Program-made: the position numbers and the translations under genes
From: Cellulomonas gelida
GTDB lineage: Bacteria; Actinomycetota; Actinomycetes; Actinomycetales; Cellulomonadaceae
DNA length: 60,088 nt
Assembly (NCBI RefSeq): GCF_006538725.1
Contig: NZ_BJLQ01000024.1
Span: 1-60,088 of the forward strand
Reading direction: 5' to 3'
In this document: in pieces, positions 16,395-25,756 of the stretch
Numbering within the stretch: position 1 is the stretch's first letter
Layout of the letters: each line of letters opens with the position of its first letter
The notes under the pieces: model-generated
The model's input: the letters and a program-made list of their open reading frames with translations, nothing else
Databases searched by the model: none
Told to the model about the DNA's origin: nothing

Positions 16395-18002
16395 TCAGTG
16401 CGCGGCCGTCCTCGTGGCCCCGACGACCTCCGTGCCCTCGTAGATGTGCCGCGTGACCCAGGGCGCGATGGCGAACATCGCGATCGCGAACACCAGCGCG
16501 ACCGCGCCGATCCCACCGAAGTACGCGGTCGGGCTCGCCCCGCTCGTGGCCTGCACGAGCTGCGCCGTGATCGCGTTGCCCGCGCTGGTCGCCAGGAACC
16601 ACAGCGCCATGGCCTGACCCTTGAACGCCCGGGGCGCGAGCAGCGTCGTCGCCGCGAGGCCGACGGGCGACAGGCACAGCTCGCCGATCGTCTGGATGAC
16701 GTAGACCACCACGAGCACCCACCAGGGCGACTTCCCGTCGCCCGCGAGCGCGGACGCGCCCGCGAGGAACAGGAACGACAGCGCGGCGAACGACAGGCCG
16801 ATCGCGAACTTGACGGCGGTCGGCGGCCGGTCGTCGAGCCGGACCCACAGCCACGCGAACACCGGCGCGAGCAGGATGATCGAGGCCCGGTTCACCGACT
16901 GGAAGAACGCGGGCGAGACCTCGAACCCGAAGATCGTCAGCTCGGTGTTGTCGCGCGCGTAGGCGGACAGCGTGCTCGCGGCCTGCTCGAAGATCATCCA
17001 GAACAGCATCGCCGCGACGAACAGCGGGATGTACGCGCGCAGCCGGGACCGTTCGCGGTCGGTGACCTTGGGCGAGCGGAACATGACCCAGAACGTCGCC
17101 ACGGGCGCAGCGAGCGCGATGTACGAGAGCGCGTCGATCAGCGTCGTCGTCGTGAAGCCGCCCGAGACGAGCGCCGCGATGCCGAGCGCGACGAGGCAGC
17201 CGATCGCGACCGCGAGGACCAGCCGCACCACACCCGGACGATCGGCCGCGGTGAGCGGGTTGGGCGGCACGTCCCCCGCGCCGCCCAGCAGGTGGCGCCC
17301 GGCCACGAAGAACCCCAGCGCGATCGCCATGCCGACGGCAGCGACCGCGAAGCCCGCGTGGTAGCCGCCGATCTCGCGCGCGATGCCGACGAGGATCGGC
17401 GCGAACAGCGAGCCGATGTTGATGCCCATGTAGAAGATCGAGAATCCCGAGTCGCGCCGCACGTCGTCGCGCGAGTACAGGTCGCCGACCATGCTCGAGA
17501 CGTTGGGCTTGAGCAGTCCCGTGCCGAGCGCGACGAGCACGATGCCGAGGTAGGAGAACGACGCGTTCGGCACCGACAGGCTCACGTGACCCGCGGCGAT
17601 CACCACTCCGCCGTACAGCACCGACCGCCGCGCGCCGATCATCCGGTCGGCGAGCCAGCCGCCGATCACCGACAGCAGGTACACCGAGGCGCCGTACGCC
17701 GCGACGACCGCGTTGCCGAGGGCGTCGTCGAGCCCGAGCCCGCCGTTGGCGATCGTGTCGGTCAGGAAGTACAGCAGGATCGCGCGCATGCCGTAGTAGC
17801 TGAAACGCTCCCACAGCTCGGTGCCGAACAGCGTCATCAGGCCGAGCGGGTGGCCGAAGAACGCGCGGTCCCGCGGCGGCCGGGCGTCGGCCTCGCCCAC
17901 GCGTACCGCCGGGCCGTCGCTGCTCAGTGCACCGTCACCCCGGGTCGGGTCGACGGGGTTCTGCTCCGGGAGGTCACCGCGATCCATGGCGCCATCGTCC
18001 AT
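16395..18002 (-). CDS. POT/PTR family proton-coupled peptide transporter
   Basis: A 535-residue MFS transporter of the POT (peptide/H+ symporter) family, importing di- and tripeptides through the membrane with about 12-14 helices. The diagnostic ExxERFxYYG motif is ELWERFSYYGM at residues 62-72 in the first helix. The second signature, GTGLLKPNVSSMVGDLY, sits near 165, followed by FSIFYMGINIGSLFAPI. The N-terminal 45 residues are hydrophilic. I chose the ATG at 18002, six bases behind a CACGAT hexamer; an upstream GTG at 18038 and an ATG at 17987 are alternatives. It converges on the LacI gene and has no obvious functional link to the xylan genes. Confidence 0.9.
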   Translation of the reverse strand: MDDGAMDRGDLPEQNPVDPTRGDGALSSDGPAVRVGEADARPPRDRAFFGHPLGLMTLFGTELWERFSYYGMRAILLYFLTDTIANGGLGLDDALGNAVVAAYGASVYLLSVIGGWLADRMIGARRSVLYGGVVIAAGHVSLSVPNASFSYLGIVLVALGTGLLKPNVSSMVGDLYSRDDVRRDSGFSIFYMGINIGSLFAPILVGIAREIGGYHAGFAVAAVGMAIALGFFVAGRHLLGGAGDVPPNPLTAADRPGVVRLVLAVAIGCLVALGIAALVSGGFTTTTLIDALSYIALAAPVATFWVMFRSPKVTDRERSRLRAYIPLFVAAMLFWMIFEQAASTLSAYARDNTELTIFGFEVSPAFFQSVNRASIILLAPVFAWLWVRLDDRPPTAVKFAIGLSFAALSFLFLAGASALAGDGKSPWWVLVVVYVIQTIGELCLSPVGLAATTLLAPRAFKGQAMALWFLATSAGNAITAQLVQATSGASPTAYFGGIGAVALVFAIAMFAIAPWVTRHIYEGTEVVGATRTAAH

Positions 18003-18014
18003 CCGCCCATCGTG
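18003..18014 (-). promoter_or_regulatory. Possible leaderless-type -10 box of POT transporter gene
   Basis: The minus strand reads CACGAT (18009-18014), six bases, then ATG at 18002. The first base departs from TAnnnT, so this is weaker than the other cases. Confidence 0.3.
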
Positions 18015-18074
18015 GGGCCCCCGGGACCCCCTCACCACCGGGGACGGGCGGTGCCGTGATAACGGCGTGGGGGC

Positions 18075-18647
18075 TCAGCGGGCCGCGTCGCCGAACTGTC
18101 CCGCTCTGTACTCGTCCTCGAGCAGCCCCATGTCGATCGCGTCGCACCAGCGCTCGCCGTCGCGGTACGCGTCCCGCCGGCGCCCCTCGACCCGGAACCC
18201 GAGGTTCTCGTACAGCGCCTGCGCACGCGGGTTGATCGCCAGGACGTCGAGCCCGACCCGGTGCAGCCCGAGCCCGTCGAACGCGAACCCGAGGACCAGC
18301 TCGATCGCCTCCGTGCCGTAGCCGCGACCGCGGTACCCGGGTCGCATCGCGAGGCGCAGGGACGCGCTCTGCAGGTGCTCGTCGATGTCGTCGAGGACGA
18401 TCTCCCCGAGGTACTCGTCGTGGCCGACGAGCGTGATGGCGAGGTCGACGCGGCCGGGCAGCTCCCCGACGTTCGCGCACCAGTCCCGCGCCTCCTCGAG
18501 CGTGAAGCGGCGGGTCGTGCCCGTCAGCCGCATGCCCTCGGGGTCGCTCACCGACTCCCACAGGGCCTGCGCGTCGTCGACGCGGATCGGGCGGAGCGTG
18601 AGCATCTCGCCCTGCAACGTCGGCGTGTCGACGCGCTGCCTCGTCAT
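18075..18647 (-). CDS. GNAT-family N-acetyltransferase (RimJ/RimL-like)
   Basis: A 190-residue single-domain acetyltransferase. It opens with LTLRPIRVDDAQALWESVSDPEGMR, the usual RimJ/RimL-like start, and the acetyl-CoA pyrophosphate loop is RPGYRGRGYGTEAIELVL (motif A, about 110-127), followed by NPRAQALYENLGFRVEGRRRDAYRDGE (motif B). This branch acetylates alpha-amino groups of proteins or small amines; the acceptor cannot be told from sequence. The ATG at 18647 has GGGGAGGG upstream; a longer in-frame start lacks such a site. It is on the same strand as the POT gene 72 bp downstream. Confidence 0.88.
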   Translation of the reverse strand: MTRQRVDTPTLQGEMLTLRPIRVDDAQALWESVSDPEGMRLTGTTRRFTLEEARDWCANVGELPGRVDLAITLVGHDEYLGEIVLDDIDEHLQSASLRLAMRPGYRGRGYGTEAIELVLGFAFDGLGLHRVGLDVLAINPRAQALYENLGFRVEGRRRDAYRDGERWCDAIDMGLLEDEYRAGQFGDAAR

Positions 18648-18822
18648 CGGCCCTCCCCGGTCGCTCACCCGAGGGTAGTGCCGCGCCCGGCCCTCCGGCA
18701 GGGACTCGGGGCCTGCGGGGTGTCGCACGCACCGGGTCTCACCCCCGACGGGCCGGACGTGCGACGGCGGCGCCGCCGCGGAGCTCAGCCAGTCTCCGCG
18801 GCGTCGCCGCCGTCGTCCTGTT
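18648..18822. other. Intergenic region upstream of GNAT gene
   Basis: About 175 bp between the GNAT start and the xylanase terminator hairpin. I see no open frame, operator or additional hairpin that can be supported. Confidence 0.4.
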
Positions 18823-18846
18823 CCGGGCCGGACAGGTCCGGCCCGG
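18823..18846 (-). terminator. Terminator hairpin immediately after the xylanase gene
   Basis: Perfect 11-bp arms CCGGGCCGGAC (18823-18833) and GTCCGGCCCGG (18836-18846) with a 2-base centre lie only two bases beyond the xylanase stop codon (18849-18851). It is the obvious transcription stop for that gene, although no U-run follows. Confidence 0.7.
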
Positions 18847-18848
18847 GG

Positions 18849-21800
18849 TCAGCGCACGGTCAACGTGGCCGCCGTGCTGGTCGCACGACCCGCAGCGTTG
18901 GTCACGACCACCCGGTACTGGGCTCCGTTCCGGGCCTTGGTGGCCACGACCTGGAGCTTCGTCCCGGTCGCACCCGTGAGCGTGACCCACGAGCTCGCAC
19001 CGGCCCGGCGCTCGTACCACTGGACCGACGGGGCCGGCGTGCCGGAGACCCGCACCGTGAACGTCGCGACCGAGTCCCGCTGGACCGTGACCGACTGCGG
19101 CGCCGTGACCACCTTCGGGGCCACGCGTGCCTTGCGGACCAGCGCGGTCTTGGTCGTCGCCGAGCCCGCGGAGTTCGTGAACACCGCGCGCACCTCGACA
19201 CCCCCGCTGGTGGCGGGCACCTTGACCGTGAGCGACGTCCCCGTGGCACCGGCGATCGTCTTCCACTGCGAGAACCCGACGCCGCGCTGCTGCCAGCGCA
19301 CGGACGGGGTCGGGAAGCCCGAGGCCGCCGCCGTGAGCGTGACCTTCGTGCCCGCCTTGGCCGTCGTCACCGACTTCGGGTTCTTCGTGACCTTCGGCGC
19401 GTACGGCTTCACCTTGACCGTCGCCGCCGTTGTGGTCGCCGAACCGGCGGTGTTGGTGAACACCGCCCGGTAGGACGCGCCGTGGTTGGCCGCCCCGACG
19501 ACCACCGCGAGCGAGGTCTTCGTGGCACCCGGGACGACCGCCCAGCTCGTCGTGCCGGCAGCGCGTCGCTGCCACTGGACGGTCGGCGTCGGGGTCCCCG
19601 TCGCCGCCGCACGCAGCACCACCGTGGTACCGCGGTCCACCGTCGCCGACGACGGGTTCGTCGTCACCTTCGGCTTGACGGTCGCCGGCGGGACGACCTT
19701 CGCCTCCACGAGTCGGCCGACACCCCAGTGGGCGGTGCTCTGGTAGCCCGCACCCGTCGGGTCGGCCCAGTTGGTGATCGCGTGCCGGCTGCCGCTCGCG
19801 GCGTCGTTGACCTGGAAGTCCAGGCCGTGGAACGTCCCGAGACCGCCGTACTCGAGGAGGCTGATCGCCGCCTCGACCCGGTAGCCGGTCGCCGTCGGGA
19901 CGACCGCGCTGGTCAGCCGGTTGCGCTGGAACGGCTCGTCACCCGCGCCGAAGGACACGGCACCGGCCGCGTCGATCCGGATCTGGGTGTCGTCGTACCG
20001 GTACGAGCCGTTCTTGACGTTGCCGCCGTCGACGTAGATCTCGACCGAGTCCTTGATCCACGGGTCGCTGCCCGTGGTGTCGACGACCGGGTCTGCGACG
20101 TCCGCCAGGACGTACAGCAGGTTGTCCTTCCACAGCGTGCGGAAGGTGCCGATGGCACCGCCGGAGCCCGACGTCGCCTTCAGTGTCTGCACCGAGCTCG
20201 CGCCGGCCCAGGCCGCGTCGACCGTGCCGTCGATCGTCGGCGCCGTCGTCGTGGCCGGCACCTCGAGGTACGACAGCTCCTCGACGAGCGACACCGAACC
20301 CAGCGAACCCGGCGTGTTCCACGTCGCCCTGTCGTCGCCGTCGACCACCTGCACGTCGAGGTCGACCACATCCCCGCGCTCGGCACCGCTGAGCGGCACC
20401 TGCACGACGGCGGTCCAGCCACCCTCGCGCTCGGTCGCCACACCGTCGAGGTCACCCTCGCCGTCACGGCCGAAGCTCACCGCACCCTCGGAGGTCACGA
20501 ACGTCACCGCGTCGGTCGCGTCCACCGTCGTGTCGTCCACGTCGACGTACGCCGTGAGCCGGTCGGCCGACCAGCGCAGCTGGAACCTCGCGTTCTCACC
20601 GACGGTGTGCAGCGGCAGACGCTTCCACTGCGCGGAAGTCGCCGTGTAGTCGCCACCGGCGTCGGCCGCGAACGCGTTCGCGCTGCGGAGCGCCGGCGGC
20701 AGGTCGAGGCCGGCGGCACCGTAGAAGGCGTACTTCGCCTTGAAGTAGTCGTCGAACAGCAGCGGCTTGCCGTTGTTCGACGCGCGCCACGACCGGCTGT
20801 CGGTCAGGCCCCAGACCGTCACCGAGAACAGGTCCTCGGCGTACTGACGGAACGAGTCGAACGCCGCCTGGTAGTAGTAACCCTGGTCGATGGCCTTGGC
20901 CGTGTCCGCCGAGCCGACCGACACGTCGAGCTCGGTGACCGCCTGGAGCAGGTTCGTGCCGTCGGCCTTCTTCATGCCGTCGAAGTCGGCCAGGGCGGCG
21001 CCGAGCGTGCTGACCGGCGTCGAGAGGGCGACGTGGAACTGGTGGCCCACGCCGTCGATCGGCACGTCGCGGTCGATCAGGCGCTCGACGAGCGCCCTGT
21101 AGCGCCCGCGCTTGCCCGTCTGCTCCGTGTTGTAGTCGTTGATGAACAGCGCGACCGGGTGCTCGACGCCCTCGGCGGCGTACTCGTCGTTGAAGGCCTC
21201 GTTCGCGTACTCGAACGCCGAGTCCACGAAGCTCTCACCGAGGATCTGGTACCACGTGGAGCGGCGCATGCCGTCCGCGTACCCGGTGCCGTCGTCGATC
21301 ACCTCGTTGACGACGTCCCACGCCACCATCGGGTTGGTGTCCGAGCCGAACGGCCCGTACTGCTCCGCGATCGTGCGTGCGACGTTGAAGATGTGGTCCC
21401 GCAGCCGCTGACGCATCGCGTCCGGAGCGAGCAGCGCACCCTCGTCGTCCTCGTAGAACCACTGCGGCGTCTGGCCGTGCCAGGCGAGCACGTGGCCGTA
21501 GACCCGCAGGTCGTTCTCCTGCGCGAAGTCGAGCAGCGCCTTGGCCTCGGAGTGCATGCGGAACGTGTCCACACCGCCCTCCTCGGCGTACCACGCCTCG
21601 ACCTTCATGTAGTTCTCGGCCGTGACCTGGTTGAAGTGCTTGAGCAGCAGCTCGGAGGCCGAGCCCGCCATCTCGCGCGAGTCGATCGCCACGCCCACCG
21701 GGAACGTCACCGTGTCCTTGAGCGGGGTGAGGTCCTCGATCTGCGACGGCGGCGTCGAGCGCACCAGGATGTCGTCGATGACGAACGTCGAGGTGTTGCC

Positions 21801-23948
21801 CGCCTCACCCTGCGCCCACGCGGTCTCGAAGTAGAGCTCCGCGGCGTCCGCGAACGCCGGCATGGTGAACGTGCCCGTGAGGTGCACCCACTGGCTCGAC
21901 GACAGGCCCGTGAACTGCACGAGGTTGGAGAAGCTCTGGGTCTCCCCCGTGAGCGTCCGGGACGACAGCGTCATGTCACCGGGCGCGCCCTCGAACTTGA
22001 CCCACGCCGAGACGTCGTACGTCGCGCCGGGGGTCGCCTTCTCGGTGACCGGGAACTGCAGGCCCTGGCCCTGTGACGTGCGGTCGGAGACGCGCGCGGC
22101 GTAGGTCGACTCGTGCGCGACCTCGTCCTGCACGGCGAGCGTCGCGACACCGTTGCCGTCGTCGCGTGCCGACCAGCCCTGCAGCGTGCCGTCCTCGAAG
22201 TCCGACTCGACGAGCGTGACGCCCTTGGGCGCGGCGCCGCCGGCCGGCAGCGTGAACGTCCAGCCGTCGGCGAGGAGCTCGGCGACGACCGTCTTGACCG
22301 CGTTGACCCCGGCGGTGCGGTTGCCACCGCCGTCGTGGACCAGGACGATCTCGCCCGGGTTCGAGGTGATCGTGCTGCGCAGCGCGGCCGTGAGCTTGGC
22401 CTCGTCACCGGCGTTCTCGGCACCGTCCCAGTCGAAGATCAGGTTCGTCACCGCGAGCGGCTGCATGCCGAGCGCGACCGCGACCTGGTTCGTCTGCCCC
22501 CACGCGCCGTTCGGTGCGCGGAAGTAGGGGACCTCGGCGTTCGGGTCACCGAGCGCCGTGCGGATGATCTGCAGGTTCTGCTTGAGCTTGTCAGCGACCT
22601 GCTGCTTGCTCAGTGCGTCCATCGAGTCGTAGTCGGTGGAGTGGTTGCACAGCGTGTGGCCGTCGGCGACGATCCGCTTGAGGATGTCGGCGCCGCCCGG
22701 GGCCTGGACGTTCTGGCCGATCACGCAGAACGTGGCGTGCACGTCGTTGGCCGCGAGGAAGTCCAGGAGCTCGGTCGTCGCCGCGCCGTTGGGGCCGTCG
22801 TCGAACGTGAGCGCGCTCGTCTTCGTCGTGCCGCGCGCGGCCTCGACGGGCGTCGTGACCGGGTTGAGCGCACCACCCTTGACGAAGTCGGGGTCGGTCT
22901 CGACGTAGTCGTCGCCAGCCTGCCCGGTGATCAGCACGTCGTCGACGAGGAAGCTCGGGTGAGCCTCGCCGATGTCCTCGGCCTCGAAGTACAGGATGAC
23001 CGACGTGAGACCCGCCGGGCGCGTGTACGTCCCGGAGAGCTCGACCCACTCCTGGTCGGTCACGTCGGTCGCGGTCGCCACGGTCGCGTAGGAGTCGTCG
23101 CCGCCGCTGTTGGTCTGCGCCGTCAGCTTGATCGACGTGGTGCCCGCAGTGCCCGCCGGGAGCTTGACCCAGGCCGACACGGTGGAGGGCGTGCCCTCGA
23201 CGAGCGTGGACGTCAGCGTCGCCTGAGTCCCCGCCCAGTTCGCGCTGCGCGCGGAGACGGACAGGCTCTTGGCTCCGCCGTGCTTCTCGGTGTCCGTGGC
23301 GACAACGGTCGATCCCCGGCCGCCCCACGGGGCGATGGTCGACTCGAAGTCGTTGCTGAGGATGACCGTCGGCTCGCTCGCCGGAACGGGGGTCGCGGTC
23401 ACGACGACGTCGTCGAGCTGGTAGGTGAACGCCAGCGCGGGCTCCGGCTCCGGGTAGGGGCCCGTGCCGAAGAAGAACGAGGACTGGGCGCCGGTCTCCG
23501 GCACCGTGTAGGCCGCGGTGACAGTCGTCCACTCGTCGGTCAACGTGCTGCTCGCCAGCCACTCGTAGGCAGGCTTGGTGACCCAGCGCGCCCCGACGTT
23601 GGTGTCGCCGTCGACGATGCGTGCCTCGGCCGAGATGGTCACGACCGTCCCGGGCTCGAGGCCCGCGAGCAGGCCTTCGGGCGTCTCGAGACCGTCGAAG
23701 CTGGCCCCGCGGACCACCTGGTAGACCTTGTTGCCGTCGCCGAGGTCGACGTAGGTGCCGTCCGCACCGGACTGCACGAGTCCGCCGGAGGTCCCGTCGT
23801 CGAAGTCGGCCGCGAGCAAGGCGGTCGGACCGTCCGCCGCGGTCGCGGCACCCGCGCCCACCACGGCTGTCAGCGGTGCTGCCAGCAGGGCTAGAGCGGC
23901 GAGACTCGCCACCCTTCGCCTTCCGCGTACCTGGGAATGAGTAGACAT
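18849..23948 (-). CDS. Secreted modular GH10 xylanase with CE4 deacetylase, CBMs and Ig-like repeats
   Basis: A 1699-residue secreted enzyme for acetylated xylan. Order: signal peptide (1 to about 38, ending ATAAD); two CBM4/CBM22-like beta-sandwiches (about 42-188 and 195-343); NodB/CE4 deacetylase (about 374-570; TFDDGP with Asp383/384, His436, RAPNG 477-481, His538); a third CBM22-like module (578-732); GH10 endo-xylanase (about 738-1085) with acid/base Glu882 in WDVVNEVIDD and nucleophile Glu1006 in AVTELDVS; CBM9 modules (about 1086-1225, degenerate, and 1226-1416); three Ig-like repeats (about 1424-1515, 1516-1607, 1610-1699). The CE4 site has Tyr440 where the family normally has a second metal-binding His or Ser. 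The start has AAAGGAG five bases upstream. No LPXTG anchor is present. Monocistronic, with a terminator behind it and an operator-like element in front. Confidence 0.95.
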   Translation of the reverse strand: MSTHSQVRGRRRVASLAALALLAAPLTAVVGAGAATAADGPTALLAADFDDGTSGGLVQSGADGTYVDLGDGNKVYQVVRGASFDGLETPEGLLAGLEPGTVVTISAEARIVDGDTNVGARWVTKPAYEWLASSTLTDEWTTVTAAYTVPETGAQSSFFFGTGPYPEPEPALAFTYQLDDVVVTATPVPASEPTVILSNDFESTIAPWGGRGSTVVATDTEKHGGAKSLSVSARSANWAGTQATLTSTLVEGTPSTVSAWVKLPAGTAGTTSIKLTAQTNSGGDDSYATVATATDVTDQEWVELSGTYTRPAGLTSVILYFEAEDIGEAHPSFLVDDVLITGQAGDDYVETDPDFVKGGALNPVTTPVEAARGTTKTSALTFDDGPNGAATTELLDFLAANDVHATFCVIGQNVQAPGGADILKRIVADGHTLCNHSTDYDSMDALSKQQVADKLKQNLQIIRTALGDPNAEVPYFRAPNGAWGQTNQVAVALGMQPLAVTNLIFDWDGAENAGDEAKLTAALRSTITSNPGEIVLVHDGGGNRTAGVNAVKTVVAELLADGWTFTLPAGGAAPKGVTLVESDFEDGTLQGWSARDDGNGVATLAVQDEVAHESTYAARVSDRTSQGQGLQFPVTEKATPGATYDVSAWVKFEGAPGDMTLSSRTLTGETQSFSNLVQFTGLSSSQWVHLTGTFTMPAFADAAELYFETAWAQGEAGNTSTFVIDDILVRSTPPSQIEDLTPLKDTVTFPVGVAIDSREMAGSASELLLKHFNQVTAENYMKVEAWYAEEGGVDTFRMHSEAKALLDFAQENDLRVYGHVLAWHGQTPQWFYEDDEGALLAPDAMRQRLRDHIFNVARTIAEQYGPFGSDTNPMVAWDVVNEVIDDGTGYADGMRRSTWYQILGESFVDSAFEYANEAFNDEYAAEGVEHPVALFINDYNTEQTGKRGRYRALVERLIDRDVPIDGVGHQFHVALSTPVSTLGAALADFDGMKKADGTNLLQAVTELDVSVGSADTAKAIDQGYYYQAAFDSFRQYAEDLFSVTVWGLTDSRSWRASNNGKPLLFDDYFKAKYAFYGAAGLDLPPALRSANAFAADAGGDYTATSAQWKRLPLHTVGENARFQLRWSADRLTAYVDVDDTTVDATDAVTFVTSEGAVSFGRDGEGDLDGVATEREGGWTAVVQVPLSGAERGDVVDLDVQVVDGDDRATWNTPGSLGSVSLVEELSYLEVPATTTAPTIDGTVDAAWAGASSVQTLKATSGSGGAIGTFRTLWKDNLLYVLADVADPVVDTTGSDPWIKDSVEIYVDGGNVKNGSYRYDDTQIRIDAAGAVSFGAGDEPFQRNRLTSAVVPTATGYRVEAAISLLEYGGLGTFHGLDFQVNDAASGSRHAITNWADPTGAGYQSTAHWGVGRLVEAKVVPPATVKPKVTTNPSSATVDRGTTVVLRAAATGTPTPTVQWQRRAAGTTSWAVVPGATKTSLAVVVGAANHGASYRAVFTNTAGSATTTAATVKVKPYAPKVTKNPKSVTTAKAGTKVTLTAAASGFPTPSVRWQQRGVGFSQWKTIAGATGTSLTVKVPATSGGVEVRAVFTNSAGSATTKTALVRKARVAPKVVTAPQSVTVQRDSVATFTVRVSGTPAPSVQWYERRAGASSWVTLTGATGTKLQVVATKARNGAQYRVVVTNAAGRATSTAATLTVR

Positions 23949-24026
23949 CGACGCTCCTTTGCGTGACGTGGACCGTTCTCGGTGGCGCGAGGCTAGCCCG
24001 GTATCGCTCCTGGCGGGGCGATCTTT

Positions 24027-24048
24027 CGGTAACGATTTCGATACCGTT
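24027..24048. promoter_or_regulatory. LacI-type operator upstream of the xylanase gene
   Basis: An imperfect palindrome, CGGTAACGA-TT-TCGATACCG (24027-24046), lies about 80-100 bp before the xylanase start. Its right part, 24033-24048, matches the element before the xylo-oligosaccharide binding-protein gene at 14 of 16 positions. An extra GGTATCG half-site occurs near 24000. Confidence 0.6.
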
Positions 24049-24165
24049 CCAGGGCGACATGCGCCGCGCTGACATCGACGAGGTCACGAGCACGCGGCCA
24101 AGCACGCACAACTCGGCATGTTCCAGGCATGCGTCGCGACCCGACGTGGGTGGCGGGTGCACGAA
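24049..24165. other. Intergenic region between xylanase and gatCAB operon
   Basis: The whole gap between the two genes (23949-24247) is just under 300 bp. Besides the operator-like element and the gatB terminator nothing that looks like a gene was seen. The part listed here is unassigned upstream sequence of the xylanase gene. Confidence 0.4.
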
Positions 24166-24202
24166 GAAGCCCCCGATCGGCTGACGGCCGACCGGGGGCT
24201 TC
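24166..24202 (-). terminator. Rho-independent-like terminator of gatCAB operon
   Basis: 16-bp arms at 24166-24181 and 24187-24202 with one mismatch enclose a 5-base loop. Read on the minus strand the stem ends in GGGGGCTTC followed by TTCGT, a modest T-rich tail. It lies 46 bp beyond the gatB stop codon. Confidence 0.8.
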
Positions 24203-24247
24203 GTGGCGATCGAGCGGCGCCAGCCGCGGCGATCTAGAAAGTTTCGA

Positions 24248-25756
24248 TCATGACGACACGCGCTCGAGGACGAGCTCGCGCACGCGGCCCGCGTCGGCCT
24301 GGCCACGCGTCGCCTTCATCACCGCACCGATGATCGCGCCGACCGGCCCGAGGTTGCCCGACCGGATCTTCTCGGCGATGTCCGGCTGCGCGGCGAGCGC
24401 GGCGTCGATCGCCTCGAGGAGCGGACCGTCGTCGGACACGACCTCGAGCCCGCGCGCGACGACGACCTGCTCCGGGTCGCCCTCCCCCGCCAGCACGCCC
24501 TCGAGCACCTGGCGCGCCAGCTTGTCGTTGATCCGTCCGGCGTCGACGAGGGCCTGCAGCGCACCGATCTGCGTGGGCGTGATCGGTAGCTCGGCGAGCT
24601 CGACCTCGCGCTCCTTGGCGGTGCGGGCCAGCTCACCCATCCACCACTTGCGCGCCGCGGCCGGTGCCGCGCCGGCCGCCACGGTCGCCTCGATGAGCTC
24701 GATCGCACCCGCGTTGACGACGTCGCGCATCTCCGCGTCCGCGAAGCCCCACTCGCCCTGCAGGCGACGACGACGAGCCGCGGGCAGCTCCGGGAGCGCC
24801 GCACGGATCTCCTCGACCCACGCCCGGTCCGGCGCGATCGGCACGAGGTCGGGCTCCGGGAAGTACCGGTAGTCCTCGGCGTCGGACTTCACGCGCCCGC
24901 TCGTCGTGGTGCCGGTGTCCTCGTGCCAGTGCCGGGTCTCCTGGACGACCGCGCCACCCGCGTCCAGCACCGCGGCCTGCCGGGAGATCTCGTGGCGGAC
25001 CGCGCGCTCGACCGAGCGGAACGAGTTCACGTTCTTGGTCTCGGTCCGCGTGCCCAGCGGGCTCTGCGGCGTCGGGCGCAGCGAGACGTTGACGTCCGCA
25101 CGGACGTTGCCGCGCTCCATGCGCGCCTCGGAGACCTCCAGCGCACGGAACAGGTCACGCAGGGTCTGCACGTACGCGCGCGCCACCTCGGGCGCCCGCT
25201 CACCCGCACCCGTGATGGGTCGCGTCACGATCTCCACCAGGGGGATGCCCGCGCGGTTGTAGTCGACCAGCGAGTACTCCGCGCCGTGGATGCGGCCCGT
25301 GCTGCCGCCGACGTGGGTGTTCTTGCCGGCGTCCTCCTCCATGTGCGCGCGCTCGACCTCGACGCGGAACACCGTGCCGTCCTCGAGCTCGACGTCGACG
25401 TGGCCGTCGTACGCGATGGGCTCGTCGTACTGCGACGTCTGGAAGTTCTTCGGGACGTCCGGGTAGAAGTAGTTCTTCCGGGCGAACCGGCAGGTCTGCG
25501 CGATCGAGCAGTTGAGTGCGAGCCCGATCCGGATGGCGTACTCGACCGCGGTGCCGTTGACCACCGGCAGGCTGCCCGGCAGGCCCAGCGAGACGGGCGT
25601 GACCGACGTGTTCGGCTCCTCGCCGAACCCGGCCGGGGCCGCGTCGAACATCTTCGTGCGTGTGCCGAGCTCGACGTGCACCTCGATCCCGATGACGGGG
25701 TCGAAGCGTGCGATCGCGTCGTCGTAGTCGACCAGGTCGACGACTGCGTGGCTCAT
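24248..25756 (-). CDS. gatB: Aspartyl/glutamyl-tRNA(Asn/Gln) amidotransferase subunit B
   Basis: A 502-residue GatB, the kinase/tRNA-binding subunit of the GatCAB complex that converts Glu-tRNA(Gln) and Asp-tRNA(Asn) to the correct amide forms. The N-terminal cradle shows [20 protein letters not shown], then [33 protein letters not shown] and [16 protein letters not shown]; the C-terminal YqeY-like tail domain ends [27 protein letters not shown]. The ATG at 25756 overlaps the gatA stop by four bases and is preceded by GGAGGTG. It is the last gene of gatC-gatA-gatB, and a strong hairpin follows it. Confidence 0.97.
   Translation of the reverse strand: MSHAVVDLVDYDDAIARFDPVIGIEVHVELGTRTKMFDAAPAGFGEEPNTSVTPVSLGLPGSLPVVNGTAVEYAIRIGLALNCSIAQTCRFARKNYFYPDVPKNFQTSQYDEPIAYDGHVDVELEDGTVFRVEVERAHMEEDAGKNTHVGGSTGRIHGAEYSLVDYNRAGIPLVEIVTRPITGAGERAPEVARAYVQTLRDLFRALEVSEARMERGNVRADVNVSLRPTPQSPLGTRTETKNVNSFRSVERAVRHEISRQAAVLDAGGAVVQETRHWHEDTGTTTSGRVKSDAEDYRYFPEPDLVPIAPDRAWVEEIRAALPELPAARRRRLQGEWGFADAEMRDVVNAGAIELIEATVAAGAAPAAARKWWMGELARTAKEREVELAELPITPTQIGALQALVDAGRINDKLARQVLEGVLAGEGDPEQVVVARGLEVVSDDGPLLEAIDAALAAQPDIAEKIRSGNLGPVGAIIGAVMKATRGQADAGRVRELVLERVSS

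Noticed and set aside
18261..22076. A 1271-codon open frame on the plus strand opposite the GNAT and xylanase genes.
   Set aside because: Antisense artefact of GC-rich coding sequence; it shows no recognisable domain, start signal or conserved motif.
24049..24165. Possible tRNA or small RNA gene between the xylanase and gatB genes.
   Set aside because: No T-arm consensus or cloverleaf could be built; only operator-like and terminator sequences are supported.
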